DNA of 64,000 nt from Myotis daubentonii. Taxonomy: Eukaryota > Chordata > Mammalia > Chiroptera > Vespertilionidae. Shown here in pieces: positions 33,195 through 45,617 of this stretch. The translations under genes and the position numbers were made by a program. The notes under the pieces are model-generated. The model was not told where the DNA came from. It worked only from the letters and a program-made list of their open reading frames with translations, and ran no database searches. The first letter of the stretch is position 1; the number at the start of each line of letters is the position of its first letter. The DNA lies in assembly GCF_963259705.1 (NCBI RefSeq), contig NC_081861.1, positions 70,599,623 to 70,663,622 on the forward strand, read 5' to 3'.

Positions 33195-33785
33195 CCTACT
33201 TTTCCCCATCCCTGTACATGTGAGATACCCAAGGGAAAATAAGTAATTCAAAAGGGTGGCTTAGAACTCTGACTTATATAACATCTTCAATAAAGGACAA
33301 TAAATTTGTGGATAAATTACAGAGCAAAGGAAAACAATTTCAGGCCTTAAAAGGATGACACAAATAATAGTTAGTAAACTTTGTTTTGTAAATTCCATTG
33401 GTGCCATCCTAGGCTAATATAGTTTAAAGTTTGCCTTGGCGATTAACTTTTGTTCTTCCAGGTACAGAAGGAATATGGGACATCTTTGTAAATTTATCTC
33501 TTGGTTTTAGGCAAATAAGGGGAGGCAAAAGTCTTCTCTTATATCTGTTTATTTCAATTTCCTTCAGCTAAAAATAACCCTTAGGCCAAAGCAACATATT
33601 TTGAGGTGGCATATTCTGCTACTCTTCAAAAGAATGGGGGCTATACTTGGCCAGTTTTGTTTTCCTCTCTCTAAGTCTGATAGATTTTTATACTATCGAA
33701 TGTCAAATCAGCCAGCAATAGAGATCAAATTTCAGTCCTTGTTATGGCAATGTTCCTCAGGAAAACTAGGAAGCTACTTGAAATA
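32833..33785. other. No gene seen; (TTA)n at about 33,150-33,195
   Basis: AT-rich sequence with one trinucleotide microsatellite and no coding or repeat family recognised. Confidence 0.5.
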
Positions 33786-34460
33786 TCTACACTAATAAAA
33801 GACAAACATGCAAATTGACCATACCTTTGCTACGCCTTAAGCCATGCCCACCAGCCAATCAGAGCAACTATATGCAAATTAACCCAACCAAGATGGTGGC
33901 TGGAAGCCACGGAACTGGAGCGAGCAGGAGGCTTGGTTGCCCCAATGATGGAGGAAGCCAAGCTTCCTGCGGCCAGCTCTGAGCTCCACTCAAAGCAACA
34001 AAGTTTCAATTATAGAAGGTAAATAAATCCCAGAATAAAAAAAAGAAAAACAGGAGAGGCTGGGAGCTTCCTTTGCCAGGGGGGCTTGGCCAGCTTGAAA
34101 ATGGCCCTCAGCCCCTCACCTAGACTGGCCAGGAACCCCAATGGGGGCCCCCCACCCTAAAGGGGATGTGGCCAGCCTGGAAACACCCATCAGCCCCTCA
34201 CCCAGGCTGGCCAAACCTCCATGGGGTGAGGGTCCCCACTGAGGGGGGGGCTTGACCAGCCTGAAAACAGCCATCAGCCACTCACCCAGGCTGGCCAGGC
34301 ACCCCAGTGGGGACCCCCACACTGAAGGGAGTGTGACCAACCTGAAAACACCCATCAGCCCCTCACCCAGGCTGGCCAGGCACCCCAGCGGGACCCCCAC
34401 CCTGACTGAGACACACTTCAGGGCAAACCAGCTGGCCCCCACCCATTCACCAGGCCTCTA
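33786..34460 (+). mobile_element. Nonautonomous Helitron, B type (5' half of a composite)
   Basis: Starts TCTACACTAATAAAAGAC after host A at 33,785, with an octamer at 33,808 and a second near 33,874. Then comes a GC-rich array of about 80-bp units (GGCTGGCCAGGCACCCC, CATCAGCCCCTCACCCAGG). It ends ACCAGGCCTCTA with the final G missing, fused to the A element. Confidence 0.88.
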
Positions 34461-34923
34461 TCCTATATAATAAAAGGGTAATATGCAAACTGACCCTAAC
34501 AGCAGAACAACTGGGAATCACTGGTCACTATGACACACACTGACCACCAGGGGGCAGACGCTCAATGCAGGAGCTGCCCCCTGGTGGTCAGTGAGTTCCC
34601 ACAGGGGGAGCTCTGCTCAGCCACAAGCCAGGCTGAGGGTTGCCAGTACAGTGGTGGTGGTGGGAGCCCCTTTTGCCTCCTCAGCAGTGCTAAGGATGTC
34701 CTACTGCAGCTTAAGCCTGCTCCCTGATAGCAAGTGGACATCCTCAGAGGGCTCCTGGGCTGCCAGAGGGATGTCTGATTGCCAGCTTAGGCCCAATCCC
34801 CCGGGGAGCGGGCCTAAGCCAGCAGGTGGTCATCCCCCGAGAGGTCCCAGACTGCGATAGGGCACTGGCTGGGTTGAGGGACCCCCCTCCCGAGTGCACA
34901 AATTTTCATCACTGGGCCTCTAG
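34461..34923 (+). mobile_element. Nonautonomous Helitron, A type (3' half of a composite)
   Basis: Starts TCCTATATAATAAAAGGG directly after the B element and ends ACTGGGCCTCTAG at 34,923 before host T. Close to 2,420-2,882. The unit B+A (33,786-34,923) is bracketed by one A^T host junction. Confidence 0.88.
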
Positions 34924-35694
34924 TTATTACATAACTTCCCTTCCACCTTGTAGTGGGGACAGATTCATCCTTACAGGCATTTCACCCTTACTCTAAATAT
35001 GGTTATGCTTTTCCTGTCAGCTTTTCCTCAGCCAGCACTATCATCTTAAAGCTTTGCATCAATCATGAATAACTTTGCCTCACAATAAGGGATCTATTTT
35101 GGGGCCCAAAAAAGTACAACAATGGACACAGGGCCAAAGGAACCTTTGGTTCTACAGTATACTGTATTACTAGAAACAGTAAGTTGAATAAAATAATGGA
35201 ATGCCCTATTAAAAACTCAGCTACATTCTGCAAATCTAAGACACACAGTCTACTTGGGATAGTGAACACATGATACAATATAGAAATTATGTATTATAGA
35301 ATTGTTCACCTGAAACCTATATAATTTTATTAACCAGTGTTATCCCAATAAATTCAATAAAAATAAAAAAAAACAGAGTCTGGGAAATAAGGAATGATAT
35401 CAGGATTGGTTTTTCTCAAAATTATTTCTAATATTCCACTTTTAGAATGTGTTTTTCCTGTCCATACATTCTCACCCTATTGTGTATTGGTAGTCCTATA
35501 TCCTGGAGGGATCAGGAATCACTTCTATCAGAGGACACACTAAATGTTCTTCTGAACTTGAAAGAAAATGTTGTCCTGGTCAGTTTTGGCTCCTCTTACT
35601 GGTAGATCAACAGCTAAAGGATGGAGTTACCAAATTAATGGGGATGACTGACACTTATTACCATGAATAGCCTGGTTGCTATTAGATTATACCC
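34924..35694 (+). other. Mostly unrecognised; LINE-1 3' tail at about 35,225-35,375
   Basis: ATTGTTCACCTGAAACCTAT, then ATAATTTTATTAACCAGTGT and CCCAATAAATTCAATAAAAA, form a typical end of an L1 3' UTR with A-rich tail. The rest is unassigned. Confidence 0.55.
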
Positions 35695-35907
35695 GTGGTT
35701 GGCAAACTGCGGCTCGCGAGCCACAAGCGGCTCTTTGGCCCCTTGAGTGTGGCTCTTCCTAAGCCTTAGGAGTACCCTAATTAAGTTAATAACAATGTAC
35801 CTACCTATATAGTTTAAGTTTAAAAAATTTGACTCTCAAAAGAAATTTCAATCGTTGTATTGTTGATATTTGGCTCTGTTGACTAATGAGTTTGCGGACC
35901 ACTGGAC
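35695..35907 (-). mobile_element. Nonautonomous hAT element
   Basis: Ends CCGTGGTTGGCAAACTGC and GAGTTTGCGGACCACTGG are imperfect inverted repeats; the interior matches 13,087-13,298 in reverse orientation. Flanks ATTATAC and ACTATAT may be a decayed duplication. Confidence 0.82.
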
Positions 35908-36101
35908 TATATGAATCAGAAAAGAGTATGTATAGAACCCAATGAAATAATTGAGGTACTTCTTGCTTGCACTTTGTTTAGTAGTATGGAGACAGAGAAA
36001 GACATCCAAAAAGGCATGTAAATTCTGTAATTGGTATAGACCTGATAAGGAACACTCTATGAGAATTCCCCTTGACAGGGAAATTAAAAAGGAAAGAGTA
36101 G

Positions 36102-36300
36102 CCTGACTGGTGTGGCTCAGTTGGAGCATCAATCCATTCACGAAGAGGTCACCTATTGATTCCAGGTCAGGGCACATGCCTGGGTTTCGGGCTCAATGCC
36201 CAGTAGGGAGCCTGCAAGAAGCAGCAGATTGATGATGTTTCTTTCTCTCTCTCCCTCTCTCTCTGAAAATCAATTAAAAAACATTAAAAAATAAAAGAAG
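36102..36300 (+). repeat. Ves SINE
   Basis: CCTGACTGGTGTGGCTCAGT head, TATTGATTCCAGGTCAGGG, CCCAGTAGGGAGCCTGC, the CTCTCT tract and AAAATCAATTAAAAAACATT tail. Confidence 0.88.
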
Positions 36301-37844
36301 ATAGCTTGACATGGGGCTGATGGAGCCACAAGTACTGAAACAGAGGTATTGCATTGATCATATAAATGTGTGGCACAGCTTTCCATATGATAGGTGACTT
36401 AATGCATGTTATTTTAAATGATAACTTATGATGCATACAGAAATTTTACATAACTTTTCTGATTTTCTTATTTAAACTTTCCAACAAATATGGTAAGGGA
36501 GGTAATAGTGATGAATCAGCTTTCAAAGTAATACAATTAGTATGGTTGTAAGAGATTATTCAAACCAATGGCCATCTAATTCTAAGTAAAGATGTTCTTT
36601 TCTCATAATTCCTTCCTGGGTTCATAAGACACAAGTGAATAATATTTTATACTTGTTTTATTTTTCCTTGTGCAATTACATAGTAAGAAAAAAATCATTT
36701 GGGTGTGACAGCAAATAATAGTATGATGCCTAAATCCTGGTTTATCTATGCTGAGAATGAAGGTATAGTGAATGCAGGGCTGATATACATATTGATACTC
36801 TTGCTTTCCTAAACTTAAAAATAAATTTAACAATTTGATAATAAAGAAATACATTTAGGGAAAAAGGAATGGCAACACAGTGAAGAAGATTAAAATCTGT
36901 TTGGTATCTTGGAAGAAAACTCCATAATGCAATAAGAAAACACACATACACAAACATACCTTAGCTAAAGGCTCTGGCAACTGGGTTTTGGAGGATGATG
37001 AGATAGTAGAATTGTTATGGGTCTCTAATGTTTTGAGCAATTCTTACATACCAGAAGTATGAATTTTTCTGTTTTCAGCTAGTTATGTTTTAAGTGTTTA
37101 TCTTTTTTAAAACTTTGGCCTTTAAGTAGAAAAAAAATGTTCAGTTTCTATAACATGTATTTCCCACTAGAAGAATGACTTTAGAAAGACACACCAATAT
37201 GCTACATTCAGAAATTCTGGCAGTACTTGTGGATCTTCATTTATGCTAGTTACAATAAGCAAATGGCAGAAGGAAACAATGAAACAGTGATTTAAACATC
37301 TTTACTTTTAAAACTACATCTTTTTGAGCATTGCTTTTAAAAATTAAAGTAGTGATGACATATTTATTTTTCTATTTTATAATTATTAGAGATCTTTCTA
37401 AATTCACAGACTATATTTCAGAAATAACCAGTTAAAGCTGAAGTTAATAGAGAAAAATATACCAGAATATTAAAAGTACAGCATATACTGCTATCCAAAT
37501 GAAGCTTAAGTTTTTATGAAAAGAAGTTACTCAATCTTTCTCCTATATATTAGGTAAGATACTAAATAGAAGGCATGTTGTAGCATAAGAGTTTGGTAAG
37601 GAGTAAATTGTGACATTTCTTTATAGTCATATAGGATAGATATTTGTGTAAATCAACATTGGAATGAAATCTATAGATGCTATTTTATCAAGTTAATAAA
37701 ATACTAGCAAGCATTTTAGCAAGTGAGTAAAATGTTTAATTCTTTTTATAGAACAGTAATGCAAAGTTGCTCAGTGATTTGCCAAAAGCCAGCGTTATTG
37801 AAATTTTGATTTATTCCATTAACTATTTGCATTCGATTTATATT
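36301..37844. other. No gene seen; AT-rich
   Basis: About 1.5 kb with no recognisable coding, RNA or repeat signal. Confidence 0.5.
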
Positions 37845-38370
37845 AATTCAAAATAAATTACCACATACTTAAAAATTTAAAACAATGAAAATTAATTAGT
37901 TCACAATTTCTAATTGTGGGTCAGGAATATGGACATGCCCTCTCCTTAAGGACTCATAAGAATACAACCAAGGTATCATCTGGGCTGAGTTTATAGCTGG
38001 AGGCTTGAATGGGGAAAATCCCAGTTCCTAGTTCATTCAGGCTGTCAGAATCCATTTGCTTACTTTTGTAGGACAGAGAGCCTGGCATTCTTGCTGGTCA
38101 CTGACTGGAAATTGTGCTCAGGTGCTAGAGGATGCCCACAGTTCCTTGACAGGTGGGCTTTCACCACATGGCCACTTTCTTCAACACACACGCAAGTCTA
38201 CTAAGAAAATGGTGTACTATATGATGTAAAGTAATTTTGGGAGTGACAGCCTGTCACTTTTGCTATATTATTTTTGTTAGAAGCAAGTCACAGGTCACAA
38301 CCACACTCAAGAAGAGTGTGGATGACTTGAATACCAGGAGATAGATCATGGGGGAGAGGGACATCTGAGC
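37845..38370 (-). repeat. MaLR/MLT1-like LTR remnant
   Basis: Ordered phrases ATAAATTACCACATACTTAA, ATTGTGGGTCAGGAATATGG, GCTGGAGGCTTGAATGGGG, CACCACATGGCCAC, GAAGCAAGTCACAGGTCACA and ATGACTTGAATACCAGGAGA resemble an ancient MaLR-type LTR; family name uncertain. Confidence 0.45.
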
Positions 38371-40420
38371 ATGTTTTCTGCAAAGTTTATATATTTATAG
38401 GCATATACACATATGTAATATATCAGGAATTGGAATATAATCAAGTATTATTTTGGCTCTAAAAATATGCTGCTTTTCTAGGTTAATAGTTTCAGGGAAC
38501 CCGTAAGGTCAGTAAAAGTTCCACTGGGCTTCTTTAATTTCATCTCTTGTTTCAATAGAAAATAAGTAAGTTTTCCTTAAATTTAAGCTAAATTAGTATG
38601 GCATTCCAGCTTTTAGTGAAAAGTTCCAGTAAAGTTCCTGATATATTAGTATTGCTGAAACACACATGCACATTTATATTTTATAGAACAATTGTGAATA
38701 AATATACTTTTCTCCTTCATCAACTCCTATCTATATAAAATTTAGATTTAGACAGGGAATTTTTTGCAAGGAAACAAAAAACTGTTTTCTAGTACACAGT
38801 AAAAAATGTAATTTACTTATTAATTAATTAATTTATTTATTAAAACTTGCTGGAAAATGTATCAATTTCTTATATTGTGATAAATACTATTGCAATAAAT
38901 AATACAAATGGATATGTATTACTCAAGTATAATTTGATATTTTCAATATTCTCTTAAATATTATTTTTGTTTTAAAGCCAGATGTCAAAAATGGAAGGGG
39001 GAGATCAAAAGAAACAAATAAATATAATAGAAAAATTTCCTAAATAGAATAATCTCATGGAGTCATTCTGAGGGTCATTTAACAACAAAAAAACAAAACA
39101 AAAGTAAAACAATTCATGCTACATTTTCTCCAAGGATATGAAACTTTAAATCCAAATAAATTATTTAAAGAAATCCTCTGAGTTCATCAGTTATTAATTA
39201 AATGTCTACAAACTAAGAAAATATAACTTTTCATTACAGTTTTATCTTTGGACAAATTTGCACATTACTGAATAATGTATTTTTTGTAATAGAAATTGAT
39301 GAGTATTTTTTCAATGTCTCAACATTTCAAAAGGTCAGAAATATATGAAAGAGTGTGTTACATTTTTTTGAGACCAGAATTTGATATTTCTCTGCTTAGT
39401 TGTTCCAGTGTCCTTTATATTTTCCTCTCCCTTGAATTGTCACCATATGGTATTTACCAATTAAGCAAGGATTATTTTTGGTAGGCAGAGAGAATACAGT
39501 GCTCACTTATAATAAATTTTCTTTCTGTGTTTTTCTATCAAGTTAGTTTAGTAGTTTGATTTTGTCTGATATTTTCTGATGTTTCTGGTTTAACTATGTT
39601 GGTAATAAAAATTAGATGACTTAAAAAATCTTATAATGTGTCTGACATTTAAACTATCTGTTTAGTATTATACTGTGAAAATTCTTAAACAATAACTTAT
39701 TTGGAAAAACAGTATACTAAAATAATATTGATTAGGGCATGTTTCTTCTATTCAGTTACTTGGGAAATCCAGGTAAGAATAAAATTTATGAATTAATAAA
39801 ATCGCAGTTACTTTTAAAGCTCAAAACTCTGATTGATTACAGATTTTGGTTAATTGAGACTTAAACCTCAATCCTTTTCTGATTTATCCCATACTGCTGA
39901 TAATCTCCCAAAATAAGATGTGATAATTTTCTTTGATAAATACACATTTTGTTCAAGGTCTCTAATTAAGAATATCATATGAATATGTAGCAGATGCAAG
40001 AGATATGTGTATATGTATGAATCACAGGAAATATCCTGGCAGAGTCAATATATGCACAACAGCTGCCCCCCAGAAAGTATTATTGAAGATGCTGTGATGA
40101 AGAATAGTAGTTTAATTATTATTCATCAATATCTCTGAGAATTTCTCTAAGCTCAAAATAATGGGCATACTATATGAAAATACATTAAATTACATTATAA
40201 CATCAAATAATAGACCTTTTGCATCTTTATAACTGAGGTACACTGTGAATTATATTTCCCTGTGAAATGTAAGCAGCATAAATATAAGTATAGATTTGAA
40301 TAAAAAATCATAAATGCTTTCATAAGTGATGAGAATATTATAAATCTATATAATTTACTAATTAGAAAATGCCAAAACCCCAATAACTATAAAATATCTA
40401 TATATCAAAATAAAACAGGG
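38371..40420. other. No gene seen; AT-rich
   Basis: About 2 kb very AT-rich, without recognisable features. Confidence 0.5.
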
Positions 40421-40576
40421 GCCCTAGCTGGTTTGTCTCAGTGGATAGAGTGTTGGCCTGAGGACTGAAGGGTCTGGGTTTGATTTTGGTCAAGGGCACA
40501 TGCCCGGGTTGCCGGCTCTATCCCCAGTAGGGTGTGTGTAGGATGCAGGCAATCAATGAGTTTCTCATATCATTGG

Positions 40577-40631
<55 letters not shown>

Positions 40632-40655
40632 GAAATAAATGAATAAATAAATATA
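40421..40655 (+). repeat. Ves SINE with (TC)n tract
   Basis: GCCCTAGCTGGTTTGTCTCA head, GTGGATAGAGTGTTGGCCTG, GGTTTGATTTTGGTCAAGGG, CCCCAGTAGGGTGTGTGTAG, then about 24 TC units (40,580-40,628) and AATAAATAAATA tail. A Helitron follows directly at 40,656. Confidence 0.92.
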
Positions 40656-41749
40656 TCCTATATAATAAAGAGCTAATATGCAAATAGTCATCACGCCCTC
40701 ATGCCATCACACTATAACAGCTCAGACACTCAACACTGGGGAGAGAGGAATGGGGACCAGCCAGACACAAATGAGCTCACAAGAGAGGAATGAGGACAAG
40801 TGTGGGAAGAGCTCAGAAGATTTATCTCAGTGCAGTGGCAGATGCAATGGCGTGAGTGCACTCCGCCTATACAAGCTTCCTTGGCACACCGGGAAGTGGC
40901 AGTGCCCACCTGAGTAAGCCCCCTAGAGCCCCTACATATTACCCTGATCTTTCCTACCATTGTTTGCCCTAAGGATGGTGTAAACTTCTGATTGGTCCAA
41001 AAAGTTATATATATATATCCCTGTACTTAAACAATAAAGTTCAGATCTGCATCTTGAACCTGATCTCCGGAGTCGGGCATGCTTCGTTAGGACTCCGTCG
41101 ACCTCACCCCCGCGGGACCCCCTGCCTCAGACAAGCCAGGCACAAATAAGCTCATGAGAGAGGAATGGGTACCAGCCAGGCTGCAGCCCAAGAGAGGGAG
41201 AAGCTGCCCGTCCTGTGGTCCTGGGTGCCAGTGGTTGCACCTGTGCCTGTATCCGGGGAGAGGGACAAGCTGCACGTCCCATGGTCCCGGGTGCCAGCAC
41301 CTGTGGCTGCAGCCAAGGAGAGGGACAAGCTGCACACCCACAGTCCCCTGCAGCTACAATTGCCCCGGGCAAAGTTGGCCCAGGTCCTGGGTGCCTGCAG
41401 CCAGCCAGAGGGAGGGAAGCCCATGTCCCAGGTGCCTGTGACTGGCCGGAGGAGTGAATTATGGGTCCCAGGTGCTGGGCTAGGCAGAGGCAGTTAGGGG
41501 CGATCAGGCCAGCAAGGGAGCAGTTAGGGGCAATCAGGCAGGCAGAGGTGGTTAGTGGCGATCAGGCAGGCAGACAGAGGGGTTAAGGGTGATCAGGCAG
41601 GCAGGCAGGTGAGCAGTTATGAGCCAGTGGTCCCAGATTGCGAGGGGCAGTCGGACATCCCCCAAGGGGTCCCGGATTGGAGAGGGCGCAGGCTGGTGTG
41701 AGGGAAGCCCCCCCCCCCCCATGCACGAGTTTTGTGCACCGGGCCTCTA
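40656..41749 (+). mobile_element. Nonautonomous Helitron carrying a solo LTR
   Basis: Starts TCCTATATAATAAAGAGC after host A and ends CACCGGGCCTCTA(A) near 41,749. The interior is the reverse-oriented relative of 30,645-31,696 (GGGACAAGCTGC, CCCGGGTGCCAG repeats). A 329-bp LTR is inserted at 40,801. Confidence 0.85.
40801..41129 (+). mobile_element. Solo LTR (329 bp), 6-bp duplication GACAAG
   Basis: Begins TGTGGGAAGAGCTC and ends CCCCTGCCTCA; GACAAG flanks it at 40,795-40,800 and 41,130-41,135. TATA-like run near 41,005 and AATAAA near 41,032. The 6-bp duplication fits class II (betaretrovirus-like) integration. It is younger than its host Helitron. Confidence 0.88.
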
Positions 41750-42458
41750 AATATATATATATTTAAAATAATAAATAAATAAAAGGGGATTATCAAGATA
41801 AAACAGATAAAGGGGAAATGGATTAAGAAGGACTAGCTTTCAGTTTTAAAAGAAGTCATAGGAAGAGGAGGATTAAAAATGGCAGCAGAGTAAGTGGATG
41901 TTTCATGGACATGCTTTCAACTAAAAAACAGAAAAACTTCCTGAACAATCAACAGAAGACTTGCTGGAGAGAACCCTGATAACTGAGGATGGAAAGCGGA
42001 GACCACATGAAGACTGATAGGAAGGACAGATGGGGCGAAAAGTCTGGTGGGCTCCCACAGACAGCAACTGAAATTCTGGGTTGATATCACAGCTTTGGAG
42101 GGTTGGCACTGAAAACTCTGGAATCTAATCCCCAAGCTGGGCCCTCAGCAGAGAGGACTAGAACTGAGAAGCATACCCACATAACATCTGGCTGTGAAAA
42201 GCAGTGTGGTGCTGTCTTCCAGGGAGAAACTGGTGAAAATTAAGGGACCCTCTCAAAGGGCCAATGCACAAAAATTAACGTACAGCTACTCACCTTAGGC
42301 TCTGGCAGAAGAAGGGCAGAATGGACTGGAGCTGTGTGAGCAGAAGCCAGAATCAGGGCCTCTGGGGTTAGAGCTCAGAAGGCAGACACCCTGGTTTCAT
42401 GTGCTAAGTCACCCCTCACATTGTGGAGGTCATCTTACTCAATCAGACATTTACTATA

Positions 42459-42520
42459 CTAGGTGCACCAGTTAATAATGTGGGGTTTTTTTTTCAATAG
42501 ATGGAGTTACACATATGTTG

Positions 42521-42587
<67 letters not shown>

Positions 42588-43785
42588 ATTTGATATGTAT
42601 GCTATTTTGTTGTATTGACAACAAGCTTCAAAACTTCATATGTCAAATTTTCTGAAAGTATTAACATCAGATATTTTTATGCTTAAAAATGTCGGATTTT
42701 GTGCCAAAAAATGGGAATTTGCAGGAAGTTTTAATTCATTACTTTATTTTAAAGAAAAAGTTATTGTATACTTCAGGAAGGTTATGGTGAACATACTCCA
42801 TCTCAAGATACTTGTGAATGCTGATTTAAATACATTAAAGTGATGATTTCAATGTGAAAGACAAAGAACGTCCAGGTTAACAGAAAAAGTTTGAAGACCA
42901 CCAATTACAAGCATTATTGGATGAAGATGCATGTCAAACTCAAAAGCAACTTGCAGAAAGATTAAACGTTTCTCAGCAAACAATTCCTGATCATTTACAA
43001 GCAACGGGAAAGATTTTAAAGGAAGGTAAATGGGTGCCACATCAACTGAATGAAAGACAAATGGAAAAGCGAAAAGTCATCAGTAAAATGTTGCTTCAAA
43101 GGCACAAAAGAAAGTTTTTTGCATTGAATTGTGACTTTTGATGAAAATTTGATTTATTTTGAGAATCCCAAACACACAACATCATGGGTTGATCCAGGTT
43201 AACCATCAACATCGACTGCAAAGCCAAATTGCTTCAGAAAGAAGACTATGCTCTGCGTTTGGTGGGATCAGTAAGGTATGGTGTATTATGAGCTTCAAAA
43301 ACCAGGTGAATCCATTAATACTGATTGCTACCGACAACAAATGATCAATTTGAACCACGCTTTGATCTTGAAATGATCAGAATGTGCCAGAAAACACGGA
43401 AAAGTAATTTTTCTTCATGATCGCGCACACTTCAAAATCAATTAAAGACACGTTAAAAGATCTTGCCTGGGAAGGATTAACCCACCAGCCGTATTCACCA
43501 GATCATCCTCCTTCAGTTAACCACTTGTTCTGAATGATGGCACATTCACTTTCTGAGCAGCACTTCAAAACATATGAAGAAGTGGAAAATTTGGTCTCGG
43601 AAAATGTGGTTTGCCTCAAAACAAGAAAAGTTCTGTTGGGAAGATATCCACAAATTACCTGAAAGATGGAGGAAATGTTAGCTATCAATGGACATTACTT
43701 TGAATAAAGCACTTTTGATGTTTCTCTTGAAAATATCATGTTTTCTTTGATTATAAAATCTGCCATTATTAACCAGTACACCTAG
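42459..43785 (+). mobile_element. Mariner-type DNA transposon
   Basis: Inverted ends CTAGGTGCACCAGTTAATAA and the complement TTAACCAGTACACCTAG, with TA on both sides (near 42,457 and 43,786). About 1.3 kb, the size of a complete mariner. An internal TA/TG microsatellite (42,525-42,588) interrupts the 5' part. It is inserted in the 5' UTR of L1-C. Confidence 0.9.
42640..43684 (+). pseudogene. Mariner transposase, broken
   Basis: Intact mariner transposases are about 340 residues with an N-terminal helix-turn-helix and a D,D34D catalytic core. Visible in shifting frames: MSNFLKV start region (42,640); the HTH-region phrase DEDACQTQKQLAERLNVSQQ (42,919 on); the linker KWVPHQLNERQ; ENPKHTTSWVDPG; CVWWDQ; YRQQMINLNHAL; LHDRAHFK; and YSPDHPP followed by S-V-N, where the family's third Asp would stand. 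Several frameshifts and stops. Non-functional. Confidence 0.85.
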
Positions 43786-44149
43786 TATAGGAGGCTTTGT
43801 CTGGGGGGAAGATATTTGGTCCACCCTATAGGAAAATAACTTGACCCAAGGTGCAGAGTTTCTGAAGCCCATTAAGAAACTGAGAATAACAGCTAGCATG
43901 CAGGCAGAAGAAATTACCCCATCCTACTGAAAACAAACAAACAAACAAACAAAAAAACAGAAAACAAAACCTCATACCTCCACTGTGGATGATTGCCTGA
44001 GGGCAAGTCAAGACAAAAATCCTATCATTCTGCAGGCAGAGATAGTTTCTGAAGGTTTTGAGTCTTTGCCTGATCTAATTAGTCAGGAGCAGCATTTGAC
44101 CCTATCCTGCACTAGAGATTGACAGGCATAGCAGACCTAATAAATGGTC

Positions 44150-44827
44150 ACAAACTCATAAAGAACCAAAATGAAGAGACAAACAACCACCAAATAAAAG
44201 AACAAGACAATTCTCCAGAAGAAGAGATAAATGAAATGGAGATGAGACATTTAACTGACATAGATGTTCAACAGCATGAAAAAAGATAGAGTAACTATGA
44301 AAACATAAATAAAGAATGACATAGCACAAATAAAGAACAAATTGGAAGGAATACACAGGAGATTAGGGGAAGTTGAGGATCAATTCAGTGACTTAAGACA
44401 TGGTTGAAAAAAATCACTCAATCAGATATCCAAAAAGAAAAAAAAAATTAAGAAACAGGAGGACAGCTTAAGAGAGCTGTGGGACAATGTGAAATGTAAC
44501 AATATTCCAATAGCAGGTGTGCCAGAAAAGAGAGGAAGGGAGAAAGGAATAAAGAACATGTTTGAAGAAATGAAAGCAGAAAAATTATCTAACCTGGTAA
44601 AGGAAAAATTCCTAAAAGTACAGGAGGCAAAGAGAACACCAAGGGGGAAGAATCCAAACAGGTCCACACCCAGACACATCATAATTAAAATGCAAAAATG
44701 AAAGGCAAAGAGAGAATTTTAAAGGCAGCAAGAGTAAAGCAAATTGTTACCTACAAAGGAGTTCCCATAAGGCTGACATCTGGTTTCTCATCAGAAACTC
44801 TACAGGCCAAGAGGGAATGTCATGAAG
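44150..44827 (+). pseudogene. L1-C ORF1, broken
   Basis: Phrases GVPEKRGREKGIKNMFEEMK (44,516 on), LVKEKFLKVQEAKRTPRG, TPRHIIIKMQK, KERILKAARVKQIVTYKGVP and RLTSGFSSETLQAKRE match the ORF1 order in two frames. The LTR at 44,828 interrupts it; the remainder (YSKXMKIKDLKPRLLYP-like) follows at 45,618. Confidence 0.85.
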
Positions 44828-45617
44828 TGCCGGGGTCCAACCCCAGCGGGTCCAGGGGTCCCCAAAGGTGTGGACGGAGTCGGCGAAGAAGGAATGACAC
44901 GGAGACAGCGTTCAGTTGATCAGCAGCCTAGCCAGGATCTCTAGCCAAGTTCTGGTCTGGATCTCCAGAGAGGTTCTGTGTCCATGTTCTCTTGCTAGGT
45001 TCTCCAGCCAGGTTCAGTCACCAGGTTCTAGTCAGGCTCTCTTGCCAACCTCTGCAGTCAGGTTCAGTCCAGGATCCCTTGCCATGCTCTCTCGCCAGGC
45101 TCCGCCTCCAGGCTCCGAGGCCAGTCCCTGTCCAGGATCCTCCGGCATGCTCTCGCCAGCGAAGTTCTTCTGCCTCTAGAGAACGTTCTGCGTAGGTTCT
45201 GTGCCTAGGCTCTGTCTCTCTTGGTCCTGTCTTCCAAGCCCTGTGTTCTAAGTTCTGTGTTCTGAGTTCTGTGTCTTGCTGTCTAGTTACATCTGTATTT
45301 ATACCAGCTGATTCAATCCTATCAATCTCTATTACAAAGGTTAGGGCGTTTCTTATCTCCATTCCAGGGAGTAAAGATTATGTAGCTTAAGCATGATTGT
45401 TCGTAGTTAAAGTGATTAATTACCCGCCTGGCACTTAGTTGAGGGGTTTTATTCCCTCCCTAACTTCAGGGGAAAATCCCTACCTGGGGATTCAACCTTT
45501 CTCGGAGAGGTGACCTTGGTTAAAACACAGCTCCAAGAAGGTGAGCAAACATATTAAGAACCGTATGCCATATATGCCAGGTCCTTTGAAACAGCAAGGA
45601 TGGACCGGCTCCCAGCA
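44828..45617 (-). mobile_element. Solo LTR (790 bp), 6-bp duplication ATGAAG
   Basis: Plus strand TGCCGGGGTCC ... CCCAGCA with ATGAAG at 44,822-44,827 and 45,618-45,623. On the minus strand it starts TGCTGGGAGCC, has a TATAAATA near 45,300 and ends GGACCCCGGCA, so minus is the likely orientation. CT-rich AGGTTCTG-type short repeats lie at 44,940-45,260. The duplication length fits class II. Confidence 0.85.

Noticed and set aside
39296..39484. 62-codon open frame in AT-rich DNA
   Set aside because: Short, no similarity recognised, typical of chance in AT-rich sequence.
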